A DNA stretch of 10,924 nt from assembly GCA_013003285.1 (NCBI GenBank), contig JABDJY010000180.1, positions 1-10,924 of the forward strand, read 5' to 3'. The notes beneath the pieces were generated by a model that worked only from the letters and a program-made list of their open reading frames with translations, made no database searches and was not told the origin of the DNA. This document shows, one piece after another, positions 8,031-10,924 of the stretch (positions are counted from its first letter, which is position 1; the number at the start of each line of letters is the position of its first letter). This stretch comes from Alphaproteobacteria bacterium. GTDB taxonomy: Bacteria > Pseudomonadota > Alphaproteobacteria > UBA6615. A program made the position numbers and the translations under genes.

Positions 8031-8068
8031 TATCGATATTTTTTTCCGCCGGCACTAGAATTCCCGCG

Positions 8069-8097
8069 TTCATCGCTTAAGCTATAGGTGCTATAAC
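8069..8097 (+). promoter_or_regulatory. Candidate sigma70-type promoter of hfq
   Basis: TATAAC (8092-8097, five of six to TATAAT) lies 17 bases after TTCATC (8069-8074, three of six to TTGACA). This puts a start near 8104 and a 5' leader of about 90 bases. GCTATA is repeated directly at 8081-8086 and 8090-8095. The 165-base gap is clearly more AT-rich than the flanking genes, as expected upstream of hfq. A second -10-like box, GATAAT (8129-8134), has no suitable -35. This is a sequence match only. Confidence 0.3.
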
Positions 8098-8182
8098 AAA
8101 GTTCAATAGTTAGACGTCAAAGGCTTTGGATAATAAGTCCAGCGGATAAAGCCGTTGAGGCATCACAAGAAAAAAGACAGGC

Positions 8183-8187
8183 TGAGG
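8183..8187 (+). promoter_or_regulatory. Ribosome binding site of hfq
   Basis: TGAGG lies 8 bases before ATG 8196, with an A-rich spacer. It is the best Shine-Dalgarno site in the window and fits a highly expressed protein. Confidence 0.7.
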
Positions 8188-8195
8188 TTTAAAAA

Positions 8196-8453
8196 ATGGC
8201 TGCGGAAAAGTCGCAAAACGTCCAGGACGTTTTCCTGAATCATATTCGAAAAACCAAGGTTCCGGTAACGGTATTCCTCGTCAACGGCGTTAAGTTACAA
8301 GGCGTCGTGACATGGTTTGACAATTTCTGCGTGCTTTTGCGCCGGGATGCTCATTCTCAGCTTGTCTACAAGCATGCCATATCGACCATTATGCCTTCGG
8401 CGCCGGTACAATTATTTGAACCGGAAATCGAAGACGTTGAAGCAGCCGAGTAA
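8196..8453 (+). CDS. hfq: Hfq, hexameric RNA chaperone
   Basis: An 85-residue Sm-like protein. It forms a hexamer that binds sRNAs and mRNAs and helps them pair, controlling stability and translation. Residues 10-70 make the Sm fold. Q10 (NVQDVFLN), F44 (FDNF) and the Sm2 motif Y58-K59-H60 (VYKHAIST) correspond to E. coli Q8, F42, Y55, K56 and H57, which form the proximal poly-U site. The loop RRDAHSQ is one residue longer than in E. coli, as in alphaproteobacteria. The rim patch is RKTK rather than RRER, so only part of the arginine patch is kept. The C-terminal tail is short and acidic (EIEDVEAAE). hflX follows directly, the conserved hfq-hflX order. In several alphaproteobacteria Hfq (NrfA) is needed for nifA expression. 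Confidence 0.98.
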   Translation: MAAEKSQNVQDVFLNHIRKTKVPVTVFLVNGVKLQGVVTWFDNFCVLLRRDAHSQLVYKHAISTIMPSAPVQLFEPEIEDVEAAE

Positions 8454-9816
8454 CACACCCACTTTGGCTTCCTCCAACGGTCACGATACACACGCGACTG
8501 GCACTGCGCCGATCGCAACGGTTGTTTTACAGCCGGAATTGCGCGCGCCCCTGGCGGAGCATCGCACCTCTGCCTCTTCACTCGAAGAGACTGTTGGTTT
8601 GGCAGAGGCGATCGGCGTGGAAATTGTTGAAGCCCGGGTGGTGTCGGTTAAGAAGCCCCGACCTGCCACATTGTTCGGCCCCGGCATAGTCGACGATATT
8701 GCCAAGCGCATCGCCCAATTCGAGGCCGAGCTCGTCATCGTCGGCACCGCGCTGACCCCGGTCCAACAACGCAATCTGGAGCGCGCCTGGAAGGCCAAAG
8801 TCATCGACCGTACCGGCCTGATCCTGGAGATATTCGGCGACCGCGCACGTACCGCGGAGGGATTGTTGCAAGTCGATCTGGCAGCGCTATCCTATCAGCG
8901 CAGCCGGCTGGTACGGTCCTGGACCCATCTGGAGCGCCAACGTGGCGGCGCCGGGTTCTTGGGCGGCCCTGGTGAAAGCCAGCTCGAAATCGATCGACGC
9001 CTGATCGACCAGCGTATCTCCAAACTAAAGCGCCAGTTGGAGCAGGTGCGGCGGACCCGCGGCCTGCATCGGGCCGCGCGCGAACGGGTGCCCTATCCGG
9101 TGGTCTCCCTGGTCGGCTACACCAATGCCGGTAAGTCGACTCTCTTCAACCGGCTAACGCAAGCCGATGTACTGGCCGAGGATATGCTGTTCGCTACCTT
9201 GGACCCGACCATGCGCTCGCTCGAGCTGCCGTCGGGACAGACGGTAATCCTGTCCGATACGGTCGGCTTTATCCAAGATTTGCCGACCCATTTGATCGCG
9301 GCCTTCCGTTCGACCCTGGAAGAAGTGGTCGCCGCCGATCTGGTCTTGCATGTGCGCGATATCGCCCATCCGGAAACCGGCCCGCAGCGCGACGATGTGA
9401 ACGCCATTCTCGGCGATTTATTTAAGAGCACCGGGATGAGCGCGGAAGAACAGCCGACGATCATCGAAGTTCTCAATAAAGTCGACCTCCTGGACGATGC
9501 CCAGCGCGAACTCATCGTCAACCAGGCCACCCGCGACCCCGACGCCGTCACCCTTTCTGCCTTGTCGGGGGAGGGGTGCGACGCGCTGTTGGTCCATATT
9601 GAAGAACATATATCGGCCCAGCACATTATCTCCGAGGTCGATATTCCCCTGGCCGACGGCGCAACACTCGCCTGGCTGTACCAGCATGGCGACGTGATCG
9701 CGCGCGACGATGGCGAAAGCGCGACCCATCTGAGGGTTCGCCTGAGCCCGGCCGATCAGGCACGGCTGGTGCAGCGCCAGAACAATGGCCAGAACAATGG
9801 AACGGAAACCGCCTAA
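8437..9816 (+). CDS. hflX: HflX, ribosome-associated GTPase
   Basis: A GTPase that binds the 50S subunit and splits stalled or heat-damaged ribosomes. From TTG 8437 it has 459 residues. The N-terminal HflX domain (about 25-215) ends with the family motif GGPGESQLEIDRRLI and a helical linker. The G domain has G1 GYTNAGKST (227-235), G3 DTVGF (274-278) and G4 NKVD (347-350). A short C-terminal domain ends in QNNGQNNG. There is no usable ATG: the in-frame ATG at 8317 lies inside hfq and would add about 40 residues of out-of-frame hfq sequence, and the first Met after the hfq stop lies within the G domain. TTG 8437 (GGA 11 bases upstream, 17-base overlap with hfq) or TTG 8464 (450 residues) is the likely start. 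Translation is probably coupled to hfq. Confidence 0.93.
   Translation: MKQPSNTPTLASSNGHDTHATGTAPIATVVLQPELRAPLAEHRTSASSLEETVGLAEAIGVEIVEARVVSVKKPRPATLFGPGIVDDIAKRIAQFEAELVIVGTALTPVQQRNLERAWKAKVIDRTGLILEIFGDRARTAEGLLQVDLAALSYQRSRLVRSWTHLERQRGGAGFLGGPGESQLEIDRRLIDQRISKLKRQLEQVRRTRGLHRAARERVPYPVVSLVGYTNAGKSTLFNRLTQADVLAEDMLFATLDPTMRSLELPSGQTVILSDTVGFIQDLPTHLIAAFRSTLEEVVAADLVLHVRDIAHPETGPQRDDVNAILGDLFKSTGMSAEEQPTIIEVLNKVDLLDDAQRELIVNQATRDPDAVTLSALSGEGCDALLVHIEEHISAQHIISEVDIPLADGATLAWLYQHGDVIARDDGESATHLRVRLSPADQARLVQRQNNGQNNGTETA
9778..9801 (+). repeat. 12-base tandem duplication at the hflX 3' end
   Basis: Two adjacent 12-base units (9778-9789 and 9790-9801) are identical at 11 positions and encode QNNG twice at the HflX C-terminus. 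This looks like a recent in-frame slippage duplication in a non-conserved tail. Confidence 0.6.
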
Positions 9817-9830
9817 CTGCGGTTCGTCCG
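9803..9830 (+). other. RNA hairpin spanning the hflX stop codon
   Basis: CGGA (9803-9806) pairs with TCCG (9827-9830), and AACCGC (9807-9812) pairs with GCGGTT (9819-9824). There is a two-base bulge (9825-9826) and a 6-base loop that contains the hflX stop TAA (9814-9816). No T run follows, so it is not a canonical terminator. It ends 12 bases before the next start codon. The pairing is seen directly; the function is unknown. Confidence 0.4.
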
Positions 9831-9842
9831 GCATATCGAGCG

Positions 9843-10649
9843 ATGGTGGAACTCGACAAAGTATCTGAACTGCTGAGTAAGGTCGCAACCGACATCATCT
9901 TGCCGCGCCACCGCAAGCTGGGCGAAGGCGACATCAGCGAGAAAGACCATGGCGAACTGGTCACCATCGCCGATACGGAAACCGAAAAATGGCTTAGCCT
10001 CGAGCTCGCCAACCTGCTACCCGGCAGCAGCGTGGTCGGCGAGGAAGCGGCTTATGCTGATCCCCGTGTCTTCGAGCGCCTGACCGACGAAATCCCGGTC
10101 TGGGTCATCGACCCGGTCGACGGCACCCATAATTTTACCAAGGGCAGCGACATCTTCGCCGTAATCGTGGCCCTGGTAATCGGCGGCGAGACCGTCGCCG
10201 GATGGATTTATGAGCCGATCGGCCAAACCCTGGCCTGTGGCGAACGCGGCGCCGGCGTAACCCTCGGTGCATTTGGCGTAGAGTTGGGCAACCCGCAGGA
10301 CGATCCGCATTGTCATGGCGTCGCCGCCAAACAACTGTTTGAGCGCGCCGAGCGCGATGCGAGCTACATCGACAGAGTCTACCGGCCCAACTGTGCCGGC
10401 CATGAGTATATCCAGATCTTGCGCGGCGAACGTTGCTTCACCGCCTATACCAAACTGATGCCGTGGGATCATGCCGCGGGTAGTTTCATGATCCGTGAAG
10501 CCGGCGGTTATAGCGCATTGCTCGATTGCAGCCCCTATGATGTGGCCCAGCCGGTCGGCAATTTAATGAGCGCCAGCGACGAAGCGACCTGGTGGCGGGT
10601 GCAAACAATTTTGGCCGGTGACGAAGAAGGGAAACAAGACGATGGCTGA
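9843..10649 (+). CDS. Inositol monophosphatase-family phosphatase
   Basis: A 268-residue member of the Mg2+-dependent, lithium-sensitive phosphatase superfamily (SuhB/IMPase, CysQ, HisN). Metal ligands are visible: D44 in VTIADTETE, E67 in GEEA, D90 and D93 in WVIDPVDGTHNF, and D209 in MPWDHAAG. The last is the C-terminal family motif. The fold looks complete. The substrate cannot be read from sequence: inositol-1-phosphate, histidinol phosphate and 3'-phosphoadenosine 5'-phosphate are all candidates. The start ATG 9843 has only a weak GAG just upstream, and GTG 9846 is an alternative. It follows hflX after 26 bases and overlaps the next gene by 8 bases (GATGGCTGA region), so it is probably co-translated with that reductase. 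Confidence 0.88.
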   Translation: MVELDKVSELLSKVATDIILPRHRKLGEGDISEKDHGELVTIADTETEKWLSLELANLLPGSSVVGEEAAYADPRVFERLTDEIPVWVIDPVDGTHNFTKGSDIFAVIVALVIGGETVAGWIYEPIGQTLACGERGAGVTLGAFGVELGNPQDDPHCHGVAAKQLFERAERDASYIDRVYRPNCAGHEYIQILRGERCFTAYTKLMPWDHAAGSFMIREAGGYSALLDCSPYDVAQPVGNLMSASDEATWWRVQTILAGDEEGKQDDG

Positions 10650-10924
10650 CGGCAGCAAGGTGGCATTTATCGGGCTCGGCGTTATGGGATATCCCATGGC
10701 CGGCTATCTCGACAGCAACGGGCATGACGTAACGGTGTTCAATCGAACGGCTGCGAAAGCCGATGCCTGGGTGGAGCAGCATGGCGGCAAGGTCGCCGCG
10801 ACACCGCGTGCCGCCGCCGAGGGCGCCGATATCGTGTTTGCCTGCGTCGGCAATGACGACGATGTGCGCAGCGTCACGATGGGACCCGGGGGTGCGCTGG
10901 ACGGCATGACAGAAGGTTCCATCT
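10642..10924 (+). CDS. 3-hydroxyisobutyrate dehydrogenase-like NAD(P)-binding reductase, N-terminal part (partial)
   Basis: The first 94 codons of a beta-hydroxyacid dehydrogenase; the gene runs off the right edge. It has the family signature VAFIGLGVMGYPMAGYL (Rossmann GLGVMG), then VTVFNRT at the end of strand 2 and IVFACVGNDDDVR, the usual start of strand 4. The Asn-Arg-Thr after strand 2, in place of an acidic residue, points to NADP(H) preference, as in glyoxylate/succinic semialdehyde reductases. Candidates are 3-hydroxyisobutyrate dehydrogenase, tartronate semialdehyde reductase or a GLYR-type reductase. The catalytic lysine and substrate motif lie outside the window. The start ATG 10642 has AAGGG 10 bases upstream and overlaps the phosphatase gene by 8 bases, suggesting translational coupling. 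Confidence 0.9.
   Translation, partial: MADGSKVAFIGLGVMGYPMAGYLDSNGHDVTVFNRTAAKADAWVEQHGGKVAATPRAAAEGADIVFACVGNDDDVRSVTMGPGGALDGMTEGSI

Noticed and set aside
8029..8047. Terminator after dat (AATATCGATATT followed by T run)
   Set aside because: The element is a perfect 12-base palindrome with no loop; as a hairpin it leaves at most four A-T-rich pairs, too weak for an intrinsic terminator.
1..10924. Defence, secretion, mobile or other novel accessory system
   Set aside because: Every sizeable coding frame belongs to a known core family, base composition and codon use are even throughout, and no integrase, transposase, repeat array or foreign-looking block is visible.

Overview
The window looks like core chromosome of an alphaproteobacterium, probably of the Rhodospirillales type. 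This rests on three things: contiguous ntrB-ntrC-ntrY-ntrX genes followed by trkA, a D-amino acid aminotransferase, hfq and hflX; an Hfq with the one-residue-longer loop before YKHAIST; and uniformly GC-rich codon use. The taxonomic call is an inference from gene order and protein character, not from a marker gene. All genes are on the + strand and tightly packed. I see no mobile element, CRISPR array, tRNA or rRNA, and no sign of recent transfer.

Layout. (1) 1-1607: the 3' end of ntrB (sensor kinase) overlapping ntrC (sigma54 activator) by 4 bases. (2) 1608-1670: a short gap with a strong GC-rich hairpin next to the ntrY start. (3) 1671-5505: ntrY (membrane sensor kinase with HAMP and PAS) and ntrX (AAA+ response regulator without the sigma54-contacting GAFTGA loop). 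(4) 5558-6934: trkA, the NAD-binding regulatory subunit of a Trk potassium uptake system. (5) 6935-7154: a 220-base gap with at most weak promoter signals. (6) 7155-8030: D-amino acid transaminase (dat). (7) 8031-8195: an AT-richer gap that probably holds the hfq promoter. (8) 8196-9816: hfq and hflX, the latter with no usable ATG start. (9) 9843-10649: an inositol monophosphatase-family enzyme. (10) 10642-10924: the 5' part of a 3-hydroxyisobutyrate dehydrogenase-like reductase, overlapping the phosphatase gene by 8 bases.

Functionally, the first half holds two paralogous two-component pairs (NtrB/NtrC and NtrY/NtrX) that in related bacteria control nitrogen assimilation and, for NtrYX, redox and envelope responses. 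The second half joins housekeeping and stress functions: potassium uptake, D-amino acid metabolism, sRNA-based regulation by Hfq, and ribosome rescue by HflX. A link from Ntr control to Hfq is plausible, because Hfq is needed for nifA expression in some alphaproteobacteria, but the window does not prove it.

I found no convincing undescribed system. The points worth a second look are the GAFTGA-less NtrX, the single possible histidine ligand in the NtrY PAS domain, two hairpins at gene junctions, the non-ATG start of hflX, and an imperfect sigma54-like site upstream of hfq.
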